Source: JAQVIJ01 sp041287365
Lineage (GTDB): Bacteria; Desulfobacterota; Dissulfuribacteria; Dissulfuribacterales; DYLC01
DNA: 64,000 nucleotides
Direction of reading: 5' to 3'
NCBI GenBank assembly: GCA_041287365.1
Contig: JBEULL010000033.1
Location: 1-64,000 of the forward strand
The position numbers were made by a program, and so were the translations under genes. The notes under the pieces are model-generated. The model was given only the letters and a program-made list of their open reading frames with translations. It made no database searches and was not told the DNA's origin. Positions within the stretch are counted from its first letter, which is position 1. Each line of letters opens with the position of its first letter. This document shows, in pieces, positions 1 through 8,013 of this stretch.

Positions 1-63
<63 letters not shown>

Positions 64-127
64 AAAAACCGGATGCTCATAAAAAACACTAAACAAAATT
101 CACTACTAACTGCTATCCTCTACTCAG

Positions 128-140
128 TTTTCAAAGATCA
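128..140 (-). promoter_or_regulatory. boxA-like antitermination element in the 16S leader
   Basis: Minus-strand TGATCTTTGAAAA lies between promoter P2 and the 16S gene and resembles boxA (TGCTCTTTAACAA), where NusB/NusE load for rRNA antitermination. The match is partial. Position and context carry most of the weight. Confidence 0.45.
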
Positions 141-152
141 ACGACAAAAAAT

Positions 153-181
153 AATATATGCCAGTTCCTGACTGTTGTCAA
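153..181 (-). promoter_or_regulatory. rRNA promoter P2 (sigma-70 type)
   Basis: On the minus strand a perfect -35 TTGACA (176-181) is followed after 17 bases by TATATT (153-158). It lies about 90 bases upstream of the 16S 5' end, which is a normal position for an rrn promoter. Confidence 0.8.
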
Positions 182-272
182 GACAACCATGAAATAACAT
201 GTAATTTATACATCTGTTGCTGCATTCTGGCTTCGAAAGGACTCCGATGCCCTCCTTTTCAGCAGAGCTATG

Positions 273-301
273 TAAATAACAAAACCATTCGAATTAGTCA
301 A
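273..301 (-). promoter_or_regulatory. rRNA promoter P1 (sigma-70 type)
   Basis: On the minus strand TTGACT (296-301) is followed after 17 bases by TATTTA (273-278). It sits about 120 bases upstream of the stronger P2, giving the tandem promoter layout usual for rRNA operons. Inferred from consensus only. Confidence 0.5.
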
Positions 302-312
302 GCTCTTTTTGG

Positions 313-333
313 GTATTTATGACAAATAAATAC
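313..333. repeat. Inverted repeat between DUF202 gene and rRNA promoters
   Basis: GTATTTAT and ATAAATAC form a perfect 8-bp inverted repeat with a 5-base loop just past the stop of the DUF202 gene. No U-tract follows on the minus strand, so a rho-independent terminator is not established. It could be a weak terminator or an operator upstream of rrn promoter P1. The rest of 66-348 is leader and promoter sequence with no gene. Confidence 0.4.
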
Positions 334-348
334 ACTCCACTCATTTTC

Positions 349-720
349 TTATTTTTGAACCCCTGAGAAAAGAAAAATCGTTATTGCAATCCCAAGAGCG
401 GCCAAAACCATATTGGTCACCATACCCAGATATTTCCAATATTCGGCCGGAGTTTCAAGAGGTGTCAACGTCCTTAAAAATCTCTGGTACTGCAAAGACG
501 ATACAATCGCCAAAATAACCCCAAGAATTATAAAAATAATACCGACCCAGAATGTGCTATGTTTTTGCGTATAATTATTTTCATGACTGATCATGTGCAG
601 AAAAAGCCCGAATCTTTCTATGACAAAACCAAAGCTCATCAACGTAAGACTTGTGCGGTTCCATGCCAGCAATGTACGCTCGGCGGCAAAGAAAACCCGT
701 GGATCTCGTAAATCAGACAC
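349..720 (-). CDS. DUF202 (YidH-family) small membrane protein
   Basis: A predicted inner-membrane protein of 123 residues. The N-terminal stretch DLRDPRVFFAAERTLLAWNR is the DUF202 signature, and three hydrophobic segments follow (about residues 23-42, 60-80 and 98-118). Function of the family is not known. The GTG at 720 is chosen because AAGGAG lies just before it and it starts right at the conserved domain. A longer frame to 816 would run into the upstream gene. It is the last gene of the leftward resB-ccsA-tatA cluster, 10 bases after the nitrilase/HldE fusion, with which it is probably co-transcribed. Confidence 0.8.
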   Translation of the reverse strand: MSDLRDPRVFFAAERTLLAWNRTSLTLMSFGFVIERFGLFLHMISHENNYTQKHSTFWVGIIFIILGVILAIVSSLQYQRFLRTLTPLETPAEYWKYLGMVTNMVLAALGIAITIFLFSGVQK

Positions 721-730
721 AATTAGCTCC

Positions 731-2011
731 TTACTCTTTATGATCGCCAAGAACCTTTTTGACGATGGCACTTGTAGAGATATTATGTCTAAATGGAATC
801 CGCAATATCCTGCCACCTCTTTTTTTGACTAAATCGGCCCCGATGATCTCATCCTCCTTCCAATCCGCTCCCTTCACAAGCACATCCGGCACGATGGCCT
901 CAATAAGCGATAATGGAGTAGTTTCATGAAAGACGATCACATAATCCACACAGGCCAAGGCCGACAGCACCGATACACGACATGATTCATTATTGATTGG
1001 ACGAGAACACCCCTTTAAGGCAGCAACAGAAACGTCACTATTCAGCCCCACAACAAGGCAATCCCCATGACTTCTGGCTTCTTCCAGATAATGCACATGG
1101 CCTGCATGCAGCAGGTCAAAACAACCATTTGTAAAGACAATCCGCTGCCCTGATCGCCGGCGACACTGAAGCTCCACGGAGAGTCTATTTAAATCGATCA
1201 CTTTATGTTGACCACCCCAAAACCATGCACCAGCAGGCAACTGCGTTTGAAATCTGTCACGCACATCTTGCGTTGCAGACAACACACAGGCCACCACAGC
1301 CAGGGATTCTTCTGCCTCGGCCTCATACAACACTTCGCCTATTGGATCTATCACCTTTGAACCACCACCCATAACATAATCCGCCACCTGACCACAGGCA
1401 TTTGCCGCTGCCACAAAACACTGATTTTCAATGGCACGCGCCTTGAGAAGACAATCAAAATGAGCCCTGCGACTCTCAGGCCATAAGGCCGAAATCAGCA
1501 AAAACTCGGCCCCACTCCAGACTAACTTTCTGGCCAGCTCAGGGAAACGCAGATCAAAACATGTCATAACCCCAATGCACACCTTTTTATTATCCCGCAG
1601 AGTCAGCCAAATAGGGGCGGCCTTATCTCCAGGCAATAAACAGCGATCCTCCTGCATCGGCTTAAAAAGATGTATCTTTCTGTATGGTTCGCCAGCATCA
1701 GAAAACGGAGATGCTATGTAAGTGGAATTATAAAACAAAGTTGATATATCAGAAGGCATTGGAAGAGTACCGACGATAACCATGCCAGTCTCATGTGCCA
1801 ACTTGTTCAAATACTCCACACAGCCTCTACAAATATCATCAAATACAAAATCAGCAGACAACGGCCCTGTGAGCCACAATTCAGGCAATAAAAACAGGTC
1901 AGCCCCCTGGCGTTCAGCGTCTTTAATGGCGTCACTAACTTTATACAAGTTATACGACGGAGCGTTTTGAATGGGAGTAAACTGAAAAAAAGCTATCTTG
2001 ATGACGTCCAT
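731..2011 (-). CDS. Nitrilase-family amidohydrolase fused to HldE-type nucleotidyltransferase
   Basis: A two-domain protein of 426 residues. Residues 1-265 are a carbon-nitrogen hydrolase with the full Glu-Lys-Cys triad visible: E44 (LLPELW), K112 (RKIHLFKP) and C151 (MTCFDLRFPE). This resembles omega-amidase/YafV-type enzymes that hydrolyse small amides. Residues 286-424 are a cytidylyltransferase-like fold matching the C-terminal half of HldE/RfaE, with TNGCFDLLHAGH (HxGH at 302-305) and STSAIV near the end. That domain normally adenylylates D-glycero-beta-D-manno-heptose 1-phosphate for LPS core synthesis. Both domains look intact. I do not know this fusion from any pathway. The gene overlaps the sugar nucleotidyltransferase upstream by 19 bases, which favours a role in surface polysaccharide or nucleotide-sugar chemistry. 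The amidase substrate is unknown. Confidence 0.9.
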   Translation of the reverse strand: MDVIKIAFFQFTPIQNAPSYNLYKVSDAIKDAERQGADLFLLPELWLTGPLSADFVFDDICRGCVEYLNKLAHETGMVIVGTLPMPSDISTLFYNSTYIASPFSDAGEPYRKIHLFKPMQEDRCLLPGDKAAPIWLTLRDNKKVCIGVMTCFDLRFPELARKLVWSGAEFLLISALWPESRRAHFDCLLKARAIENQCFVAAANACGQVADYVMGGGSKVIDPIGEVLYEAEAEESLAVVACVLSATQDVRDRFQTQLPAGAWFWGGQHKVIDLNRLSVELQCRRRSGQRIVFTNGCFDLLHAGHVHYLEEARSHGDCLVVGLNSDVSVAALKGCSRPINNESCRVSVLSALACVDYVIVFHETTPLSLIEAIVPDVLVKGADWKEDEIIGADLVKKRGGRILRIPFRHNISTSAIVKKVLGDHKE

Positions 2012-2904
2012 ATCAATCTACCAAAAGTTGATACGATACTATTTTCAATCACTTCATTTGCACTGATACTGCAATCGTTCCAGACCACAGAGGCCCTTAC
2101 AACCGCATTCTCGCCGACACGCACTCTGTCTCCAAGACAACCCCATTTCTCGATCATAGCCCCTGGCGCCAGATGACAATCACTCCCATGGCGAATCAGA
2201 CAATTGTTTAAGGCAAGCAACTGCTTATGTGCAGCAAGATATCCTTCGACAGTGCCGATATCCTCCCAAATACCATCCTGAGAAAAATTCTTCAAAGGCA
2301 ATGCACGGACACAACAACCATCTTTCATGGCATTTTTGAAGCCATCTATCAGAGAACAAGGCATTTTTTTGGGCAAGAAACGGAAAAAATCAGGGGAGAG
2401 GCAAGCAATACCTGTATATGCTACCGCATTTTTTTCATTACTTTCAAAAGTTGCCAGCAGGCCATCTCTGACATCGAGTTTATTATAAGGTTCTTTATTA
2501 TGCACTAGAATCGTTGCAAGCGCCCCACCCGCAACGTGGTCATTCCAGCACTGTCTGAAATTCACATTACACACCACATCGGAATTTATGAGCAATAAAG
2601 GACTTTCTTTTATAAAATACGGTAATGCATTCACAAGTGCACCACCAGTACCCAAAAGAAATGGTTCCATTACAGGAATCACAGTAATTGTTTTGCAACG
2701 ACACCAAGCAGCTAAAAAATCCGCAATATATGAGGCCAGATGAAAAAGATTAACATAAACATGAGTGAAACCATACTCCATCAGGGAGCACAGAATGCGC
2801 TCTATTGATGGAGTATTAAGAACAGGGAAAAGTGGTTTGGGGATAACATTCGTCAATGGCCGCATTCTGGACCCCAAACCAGCAGCCAAAATCATGGCCT
2901 GCAT
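1993..2904 (-). CDS. Sugar-phosphate nucleotidyltransferase (GMP/UMP-type, with left-handed beta-helix tail)
   Basis: 303 residues starting with the NTP-transferase signature MILAAGLGSRMRPLT, followed by the KP of IPKPLFPV. INSDVV at about 127-132 supplies the metal-binding Asp. The C-terminal 60 residues (GSDCHLAPGAMIEKWGCLGD...) look like hexapeptide-repeat beta-helix turns. Such enzymes make NDP-sugars from a sugar 1-phosphate and NTP. Mannose-1-P guanylyltransferase and MurNAc-1-P uridylyltransferase relatives are the closest types, and the exact sugar cannot be read. It is 3 bases after tatA and overlaps the nitrilase/HldE fusion. Confidence 0.88.
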   Translation of the reverse strand: MQAMILAAGLGSRMRPLTNVIPKPLFPVLNTPSIERILCSLMEYGFTHVYVNLFHLASYIADFLAAWCRCKTITVIPVMEPFLLGTGGALVNALPYFIKESPLLLINSDVVCNVNFRQCWNDHVAGGALATILVHNKEPYNKLDVRDGLLATFESNEKNAVAYTGIACLSPDFFRFLPKKMPCSLIDGFKNAMKDGCCVRALPLKNFSQDGIWEDIGTVEGYLAAHKQLLALNNCLIRHGSDCHLAPGAMIEKWGCLGDRVRVGENAVVRASVVWNDCSISANEVIENSIVSTFGRLIWTSSR

Positions 2905-2907
2905 AAC

Positions 2908-3135
2908 TCAGACTGTTTTTTGTGCGGCGCCTTCTGATGAGTGTTCCACAGGTTTGGAGGCAGTGCCCTCGGACATGGGTTTTTGTATCTCATCCTCCGC
3001 CTCATGCAGGGCCTTCTTGAAAGAACTCAACGCTTTGCCCAAACCAGCGCCGATCTCCGGCAGTTTCTTACCTCCAAAAATCAAAAAGGCAATCAAAAGA
3101 ATAACGACCAGTTCCTGCGTTCCGAGCCCAAACAT
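2908..3135 (-). CDS. tatA: Sec-independent translocase protein TatA/TatE
   Basis: 75 residues with the TatA plan: a short N-terminal transmembrane helix (FGLGTQELVVILLIAFLIF), the FGxxKLPEIG hinge, an amphipathic helix and a charged, Glu-rich tail. TatA oligomers form the passage for folded twin-arginine substrates together with TatC. No tatC or tatB is next to it. It sits directly after ccsA, 20 bases downstream. Pairing with cytochrome maturation fits a need to export folded redox proteins. Confidence 0.93.
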   Translation of the reverse strand: MFGLGTQELVVILLIAFLIFGGKKLPEIGAGLGKALSSFKKALHEAEDEIQKPMSEGTASKPVEHSSEGAAQKTV

Positions 3136-3155
3136 AAGCCATCCTCCAGAGATAA

Positions 3156-4001
3156 TTAACGAGGCGCTCCATAACTATGGAGCCCTGACAAAAGAAAATT
3201 GACGCCAAAATAGGTAAAAATCACCGAAACAAAGCCGATTATAGACAAATATGCTATCTTTTTACCCATCCAGCCGCGCACAAAACGGGCATGCAAGGCA
3301 ATGGCATATACAAACCATGTAATCAACGACCAGGTTTCTTTGGGATCCCAGCTCCAATACGTACCCCATGCCTCATTAGCCCATACAGCACCTGTGATGA
3401 TACCCACACTCAGCCATAAAAAACCAAAAAATATGGTCTGATGCATCAATTCATTCAGATTTTTCTGAGAAGGCAATCTGGAAAGCAGACCTGTTGTATA
3501 GTCCTTTGATTTAATAAGATACATCAAGCCCATGCCACAGGCAATGGCAAATGAAGAATATCCCAGGAAACATGTCACCACATGGGCTATCAACCAGTTA
3601 CTCTTCAAAGCAGGGATCAATGGCTGTATCTCATCATTGACATTGGGGCTGAAAGACGCATACGCCATGGCAAGAGACGCAAAAGGCGTGGAAAATACAC
3701 CTATCACCCGATTTTTTAAACGAAACTCCAAAAATAAATAGACCAATATGGTCATCCAGGAAAAAAATACAAGGGATTCATAAAGGTTGGAAAGTGGGGC
3801 ATGACCATAGCCCATCTGATAAGACTCCATCCAGCGCAGAAGAATGCCCGCTGTCTGAGCCAAAAAACCGATAACGGTGGCACAGGTCCCAAGAATACCT
3901 ACCTTGTCGACACGAAATACCCATGCGATCAAGTACAATACTGCCGCTCCAAGATATATGAATGTGGTAAGGCTCAACAGATAAGAACTTGTAAAGATCA
4001 T
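3156..4001 (-). CDS. ccsA: Cytochrome c biogenesis protein CcsA/ResC (System II)
   Basis: 281 residues with about eight transmembrane segments. The tryptophan-rich heme-handling (WWD) motif reads WGTYWSWDPKETW near residues 218-230, with WANEAWG just before it. Conserved histidines flank it (HAPLSNLYES near 67, HVVTCFLGY near 140). CcsA with ResB forms the synthase that carries heme across the membrane and attaches it to apocytochrome CxxCH motifs. It overlaps resB by 4 bases and is followed by tatA. Confidence 0.95.
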   Translation of the reverse strand: MIFTSSYLLSLTTFIYLGAAVLYLIAWVFRVDKVGILGTCATVIGFLAQTAGILLRWMESYQMGYGHAPLSNLYESLVFFSWMTILVYLFLEFRLKNRVIGVFSTPFASLAMAYASFSPNVNDEIQPLIPALKSNWLIAHVVTCFLGYSSFAIACGMGLMYLIKSKDYTTGLLSRLPSQKNLNELMHQTIFFGFLWLSVGIITGAVWANEAWGTYWSWDPKETWSLITWFVYAIALHARFVRGWMGKKIAYLSIIGFVSVIFTYFGVNFLLSGLHSYGAPR

Positions 4002-5359
4002 ATTTTTACTCCTGTCATAGTGCGGATTTTCTGTTCCATCTCATCGAAAACGCGTTCGAATTGCATGTTATTTTTGTTGGTTCGACCTGCAAGAATCAAT
4101 GTGGGTTGCCCGTTTCTTTCGCCTACCCATAGCCATATTCTACGGTGAGCGATCCAGAACACCACTCCAAAACCCAAAAGCATGCCTGCGCAACCAAGCC
4201 AGACCACCCATACACCTGGATCTTTTTTGACCTGCAAACCTGTCATATAATGCTGCTCCACATTCGTAATAGATGCCTTATATATATTGTTACCCCGTCT
4301 GAATTCCTTTTCAACACCCTTCAAAAACCAAATGGCATCAGGCGGAAATCCGTCATCACCTATCCAGATATGCGCGGCCTGATTGCCATGAATATTGGGC
4401 AAAAACTGCATGACACCAAGGCTCAGGCCGGCTTCCTGCCATGAAACTTTTTCAGAAACAGGCATATTCAAAACCTTTTTTTTGCCGTCTGCGGATGTAA
4501 TTGTAAAGGTTATAAGCGGAATGGCATCATAACTTGACTGATAGAAGGTCAAACCATGATACGAAAGCGGCTCGTTGACTCGAATGGATTTTCTGAGCAC
4601 TTCTTTGCCGTTCTCAAAGATCACCAGGTCCGAACGGAACTCCTTTGGCGCACCCGTATCATAAAAATCCACAAAAAACTTCTCACAATACAGTTCGAAA
4701 CCAAGGGGAAAGTCCTTGCCCGTGAAACGTTCGACCGCCTCTGAAACCTTTTCGCCTTCAGCGAGCATGATCTGGCCCTTGAATCCCCAAATGGCGCCTA
4801 TCAAGGCCCCTGCAAGAATAATGAGAATGCTTGTATGCAATATATAGACACCCCAATAACTCCATTTACCGCTCTCATTGAAAAACAGACGACCGTTTTC
4901 CACATCGTAAGAGCGAACATGCGTAGAAAGGATTTTCTTAACATCTTCTTCTGGAAAAGAAGCTATGGATGACAGCGAAAGCACTAACAAATGCGGCATC
5001 TTCAATAAACGCTCTACGCTCTGCAATGATGTATCTTTTTTATAGAGCTGCGAAATGATGGGAAAACGATTTATAGTGCATGCCACCAGATTGACAGCAA
5101 ACAATAACAACAGAGCAATAAACCACCATGAATTGTACATATCGTACAAACGAGCAACTTTGATGACCTGAAACATGGTGGGGCCGTATTTTTCAAGATA
5201 GAGGTGCAGAGATTCCCCCTGAGGGATCAATGTGCCTATAATTGAAGTGGCCGCCAGCAAAATAAAAAGGGATATAGCCAAACGGACCGATGTAAGAATG
5301 TGCCAGAACGACTTTTTCGCGTTACCAGAAACCGAATGAGATGATGTCGGGATTGTCAT
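3998..5359 (-). CDS. resB: Cytochrome c biogenesis protein ResB/Ccs1 (System II)
   Basis: 453 residues, the usual ResB length. Three N-terminal hydrophobic segments (about 25-45, 80-100 and 165-190) precede a large periplasmic domain, with a last membrane helix near 380-400. The N-terminal region SVRLAISLFILLAATSIIGT and the YxSSYDAIP-like stretch in the periplasmic part are typical of the family. It partners CcsA, which starts 4 bases before its stop. It is the first gene of the leftward cluster. The upstream 5360-5650 region is AT-rich without a promoter I would name. Confidence 0.93.
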   Translation of the reverse strand: MTIPTSSHSVSGNAKKSFWHILTSVRLAISLFILLAATSIIGTLIPQGESLHLYLEKYGPTMFQVIKVARLYDMYNSWWFIALLLLFAVNLVACTINRFPIISQLYKKDTSLQSVERLLKMPHLLVLSLSSIASFPEEDVKKILSTHVRSYDVENGRLFFNESGKWSYWGVYILHTSILIILAGALIGAIWGFKGQIMLAEGEKVSEAVERFTGKDFPLGFELYCEKFFVDFYDTGAPKEFRSDLVIFENGKEVLRKSIRVNEPLSYHGLTFYQSSYDAIPLITFTITSADGKKKVLNMPVSEKVSWQEAGLSLGVMQFLPNIHGNQAAHIWIGDDGFPPDAIWFLKGVEKEFRRGNNIYKASITNVEQHYMTGLQVKKDPGVWVVWLGCAGMLLGFGVVFWIAHRRIWLWVGERNGQPTLILAGRTNKNNMQFERVFDEMEQKIRTMTGVKI

Positions 5360-5650
5360 AAGAAACGGCTTAGGAAGGTTAATTACATATCAGACCATTA
5401 CAATTGAATATGCAATCGTTTGCCTGCCTTTTCTCCTTTCATGTTGGATTGACAAAAATAACTCATAAAAAATATTCTCCCATTTCCCATCCATCATCCC
5501 TTGAAAGAATAAAAAGAAAAATGACAAATTGCAAGCCACAAAATAAAAACTGATGAGACATAATAGATAGCAATCAAGCTTTCCCAGCAACGCAGGCAGC
5601 CATGGGCAAAAGAGCAATTCTGAAAACCACACTTGTTGCCACTATAACAC

Positions 5651-5690
5651 AAAAAAAGGGGGAGAGACTGATATTCAGACTCCCCCCTTA
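5651..5690 (-). terminator. Rho-independent terminator of the atp F0 operon
   Basis: Read on the minus strand, AAGGGGGGAGTCTGA and TCAGTCTCTCCCCCTT form a long G/C-rich hairpin with an ATA loop and one bulge, followed by seven T residues. It lies 36 bases after the atpE stop. The rest of 5360-5725 (between atpE and resB) is AT-rich and shows no convincing gene. A short 80-codon frame there has no recognisable content. Confidence 0.9.
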
Positions 5691-5725
5691 CAACACTCTT
5701 TAAGAGACTGTTACAAATTAAAATG

Positions 5726-6103
5726 TTATCCGGCTATGCCGAAGATCTTGGTAAGCTGCGGCAACAGCGGATTGGCATACAGGGCAATAAGGGCGATAAC
5801 CAAAGCATAGATGGTCAGAGACTCGATAAGGGCCAAACCGATGAACATGGTAACAGTCAATTTACCGGCCAATTCAGGGTTGCGAGCAGTACCCTCCAGA
5901 CAACCACGAGCACAGTGCCCCATACCGACACCGCAACCAGATGCAGCGATACCGACTGCCAAACCAGCGGCCAGCAGAGAAGCGGCCATCAGCATACCTA
6001 CATGACCACCCTTCTCCACATCGCCATCGGCTGCAAAAGCCATGGCTGCAAACCCTACGACCATCAACATGGACAACACGGACACCAACGAAAACCTTTT
6101 CAT
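5726..6103 (-). CDS. atpE: F0F1 ATP synthase subunit c with N-terminal signal peptide
   Basis: 125 residues, longer than the usual 75-90 because of a cleavable-looking signal sequence (residues 1-24, ending AMAFA). Two transmembrane helices follow, with the GxGxGxG-like packing motif near 50-62, the polar loop GTARNPELAGK and the ion-binding glutamate E94 (ALIESLTIY). The position equivalent to Gln32 of the Na+-type Ilyobacter c subunit is Met61 here, so proton coupling is more likely (inference from alignment by eye). Three cysteines (57, 64, 68) in helix 1 are unusual. It is the last gene of atpZ-I-B-E and is followed by a strong terminator. Confidence 0.95.
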   Translation of the reverse strand: MKRFSLVSVLSMLMVVGFAAMAFAADGDVEKGGHVGMLMAASLLAAGLAVGIAASGCGVGMGHCARGCLEGTARNPELAGKLTVTMFIGLALIESLTIYALVIALIALYANPLLPQLTKIFGIAG

Positions 6104-6157
6104 TCTGCTACTTCCTCCTTAATGTGGAATATATTTTTGCCTTCTTCCCCAAAATGA

Positions 6158-6874
6158 TTAATGGCCTTCAGACATGGCCTCTACGGAATAAACAATGGAC
6201 AGCATCATAAAAATAAAGGCCTGAATCAGACAGACCAGCACACCAAGAAACATGATCGGCAAAGGCGCAAGATACGGACCTGCTAACATAAACAAAAGGC
6301 CCAACAAAATCTCCTTGGAAACCATATTTCCAAAAAGTCGAATGGACAGTGAAAGGATACGACCGATATGACTGAAGATCTCTATTGGAAACATCACAGG
6401 CGCCATGGCCGGAACCGGCCCAAAAAAATGCTTTATATATTTCAGACCATGAAATCTGAAACCCAGGGCATGATACATCACTATGGAAATGGCGGTACAG
6501 CCCAGCGTGATGTGCAGATCAGCGGTAGGCGACATGAACCCTGGAATCAAGCCCAGATAGTTGGCAATAAGGATATACAGGGCAAATGTCGCAACCACAG
6601 GAAAGATAATAAGGGTTTTTCTGCGATCATGGGTCTGTTCGGTGATAAAATCTTCGAGACCCCCTACAAATGCCTCCATGACGTTCTGCATGCCCTTGGG
6701 CACCATCTCCAAACGGCTTGTAGCCATCTTAGCCAGCACCAGACAGATAATCATGGCGAGAAAGCTGTACTGCATGTAAGGTGAAAGGATTCTTTCCAGA
6801 AAACTGGTCCCCCCATGAGCCGGCAACCCCAGTGCATCCAGCAAAAGGGTCAAAAATAACAGTGGATGTTCCAT
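6158..6874 (-). CDS. atpB: F0F1 ATP synthase subunit a
   Basis: 238 residues, a multi-spanning membrane protein. The essential arginine lies in SLSIRLFGNM (about residue 178), and the final helix carries QAFIFMMLSIVY. It forms the ion half-channels against the c ring. The F0 genes are separate from any F1 genes in this window, an arrangement common in Desulfobacterota. It starts 7 bases after the AtpI-like gene. Confidence 0.96.
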   Translation of the reverse strand: MEHPLLFLTLLLDALGLPAHGGTSFLERILSPYMQYSFLAMIICLVLAKMATSRLEMVPKGMQNVMEAFVGGLEDFITEQTHDRRKTLIIFPVVATFALYILIANYLGLIPGFMSPTADLHITLGCTAISIVMYHALGFRFHGLKYIKHFFGPVPAMAPVMFPIEIFSHIGRILSLSIRLFGNMVSKEILLGLLFMLAGPYLAPLPIMFLGVLVCLIQAFIFMMLSIVYSVEAMSEGH

Positions 6875-6881
6875 ACCCCGT

Positions 6882-7292
6882 TTACGCCTCCTTAACTCTA
6901 AATTTATAAAATAAAATCATGGCCACTATTAGATAAAAATTCACCACAGGCACTGAAAGACCGATAAAAAGCCCGACCGGAGAGATTTTTATGGGCAAAA
7001 ACAAAAAAATAACCGTCACCGCCAAGGTAATCAGGGCCATACGTACAGCCAGCCCACCATAATAAAGAAATATGTTGCCCCAACGCACAACCCTGTTGCA
7101 ATCCCTTTGAAGACCGATACAATTGAAATTGGCGATCAATAGCCCCATTACAACCCCGCCGAACATATCCTGTCTCCAGAAATAGAACCCTACAGCGGCA
7201 AGCCCTCCGATAATCCAGTTAAACCGCAGAAAGCTCGTCATCAGCCCTTCCGCCAACTCACCTTTCAAAAGAGATCTGATCACAGTTTTCAT
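6882..7292 (-). CDS. atpI: ATP synthase subunit I (AtpI-like)
   Basis: 136 residues from ATG 7292, with four hydrophobic segments and little else. The family helps assemble the c ring and may handle Mg2+. The start is uncertain: a TTG at 7313 in frame would overlap the preceding gene, while ATG 7292 lies 7 bases after its stop. Assignment rests on the four-helix profile and on the position directly before atpB. Confidence 0.78.
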   Translation of the reverse strand: MKTVIRSLLKGELAEGLMTSFLRFNWIIGGLAAVGFYFWRQDMFGGVVMGLLIANFNCIGLQRDCNRVVRWGNIFLYYGGLAVRMALITLAVTVIFLFLPIKISPVGLFIGLSVPVVNFYLIVAMILFYKFRVKEA

Positions 7293-7299
7293 TATCGAT

Positions 7300-7536
7300 T
7301 CATTCTTTCGCAAAACGTTTGGTCAAGATAAAAAAATTTTTGACACCACCCGCCACACCAAATACAAAAAAAATAATCGTAAACCATGGCGAGGTTTTGC
7401 CCTCAAACAGCCATGTATCTATATAATAACCGCTTATCACTCCCGCCATTATGGAAAACACGATGGACATAGCGATGGTGGAAGCAGTTCCAAAACCACG
7501 CAAGAGGGTTGCCAATTCCTGTTTTACGCTCGCCAT
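7300..7536 (-). CDS. atpZ: AtpZ/AtpI-family F0 accessory protein
   Basis: 78 residues from ATG 7536 (GAGGG seven bases ahead). An amphipathic start is followed by two transmembrane helices, with the GYYIDTWLFEGKTSPWFTI turn and the FGVAGGVKNFF motif typical of the AtpZ/'F0F1-ATPase subunit' family (PF09527). It is the first gene of the F0 operon. The family is reported to work with AtpI in Mg2+/Ca2+ handling. A longer frame to 7617 lacks support. Confidence 0.85.
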   Translation of the reverse strand: MASVKQELATLLRGFGTASTIAMSIVFSIMAGVISGYYIDTWLFEGKTSPWFTIIFFVFGVAGGVKNFFILTKRFAKE

Positions 7537-7609
7537 TCGAGAACCCTCGCTACAACCATTTGCACCTGCAAAAATACAAAAAATGAATGGGCTTTCATTT
7601 TTTCTTTCA

Positions 7610-7636
7610 GTTATCACAGAATCAGCGGGCTGTCAA
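7610..7636 (-). promoter_or_regulatory. Candidate sigma-70 promoter of the atp F0 operon
   Basis: Minus-strand TTGACA (7631-7636) is followed after 15-16 bases by GATAAC/ATAACT. The -35 is perfect and the -10 is weak with short spacing. It is about 75 bases upstream of atpZ. Confidence 0.4.
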
Positions 7637-7782
7637 TCATTAAATTAGGGAAATTGAAGACCCTATAGTAACCGATTACGCCTTTCAATGACAGACCTTG
7701 CCCTAAATATCGGCTGAATTTCTGATAGGTTATTTCCATGTTGACTCTATCCACTTGCCGTAAAAAAACAAAAAATTAGGCG

Positions 7783-7820
7783 TTCAAAATTGAAACACCA
7801 GTTACATGTGAAAAATGTAA
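7783..7820. promoter_or_regulatory. Two inverted repeats upstream of the sigma-54 promoter (possible activator sites)
   Basis: TTCAAAATTGAA (7783-7794) is a perfect palindrome, and TTACATGTGAAAAATGTAA (7802-7820) has perfect 6-bp arms. They lie roughly 130-170 bases upstream of the predicted sigma-54 start, the usual distance for enhancer-like sites of NtrC-type activators. One such activator is encoded in the same gene train at 14877. Binding is inference. The rest of 7640-8012 is AT-rich and without an evident gene. Confidence 0.4.
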
Positions 7821-7900
7821 TTATTCCAAGGAGTTTTAATTAAACTTTTCATTCTGAAACACATACAGCCCCAAAAAAGATTAGCTTGCTTCAGCTTAAT

Positions 7901-7921
7901 ATAACTATTACAGATAGTTAT
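7901..7921. repeat. Perfect inverted repeat abutting the -24 box
   Basis: ATAACTAT and ATAGTTAT flank a 5-base spacer and end 4 bases before the sigma-54 promoter. The position suits a repressor or IHF-like contact, or a terminator-like hairpin without a U-tract. Confidence 0.4.
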
Positions 7922-7925
7922 TAAT

Positions 7926-7943
7926 TTGGCATCACAATTGCTT
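7926..7943 (+). promoter_or_regulatory. Sigma-54 promoter of the 8-21 kb gene train
   Basis: TTGGCATCACAATTGCTT matches the -24/-12 consensus (TGGCAC-N5-TTGCW), with the GG at 7928-7929 and GC at 7940-7941 exactly 12 apart. The start would be near 7953, giving a leader of about 150 bases to the UspA-like gene. A sigma-54 activator gene lies downstream in the same train, which supports regulation by that activator. Confidence 0.75.
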
Positions 7944-8013
7944 ATTTCAAGAAAATCACCGAACCTAAATTGTTTTCAATATATTATTGAATATATTATG
8001 TTCGATAACAAAA

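Noticed and set aside
313..333. Inverted repeat as a firm terminator of the DUF202 transcript
   Set aside because: Pure A/T arms and no U-tract on the minus strand; kept only as a repeat.
5390..5632. 80-codon minus-strand frame between atpE and resB
   Set aside because: Low-complexity, Phe/Leu-rich translation in AT-rich spacer, no ribosome site, no motif; the region also holds the atp terminator next to it.
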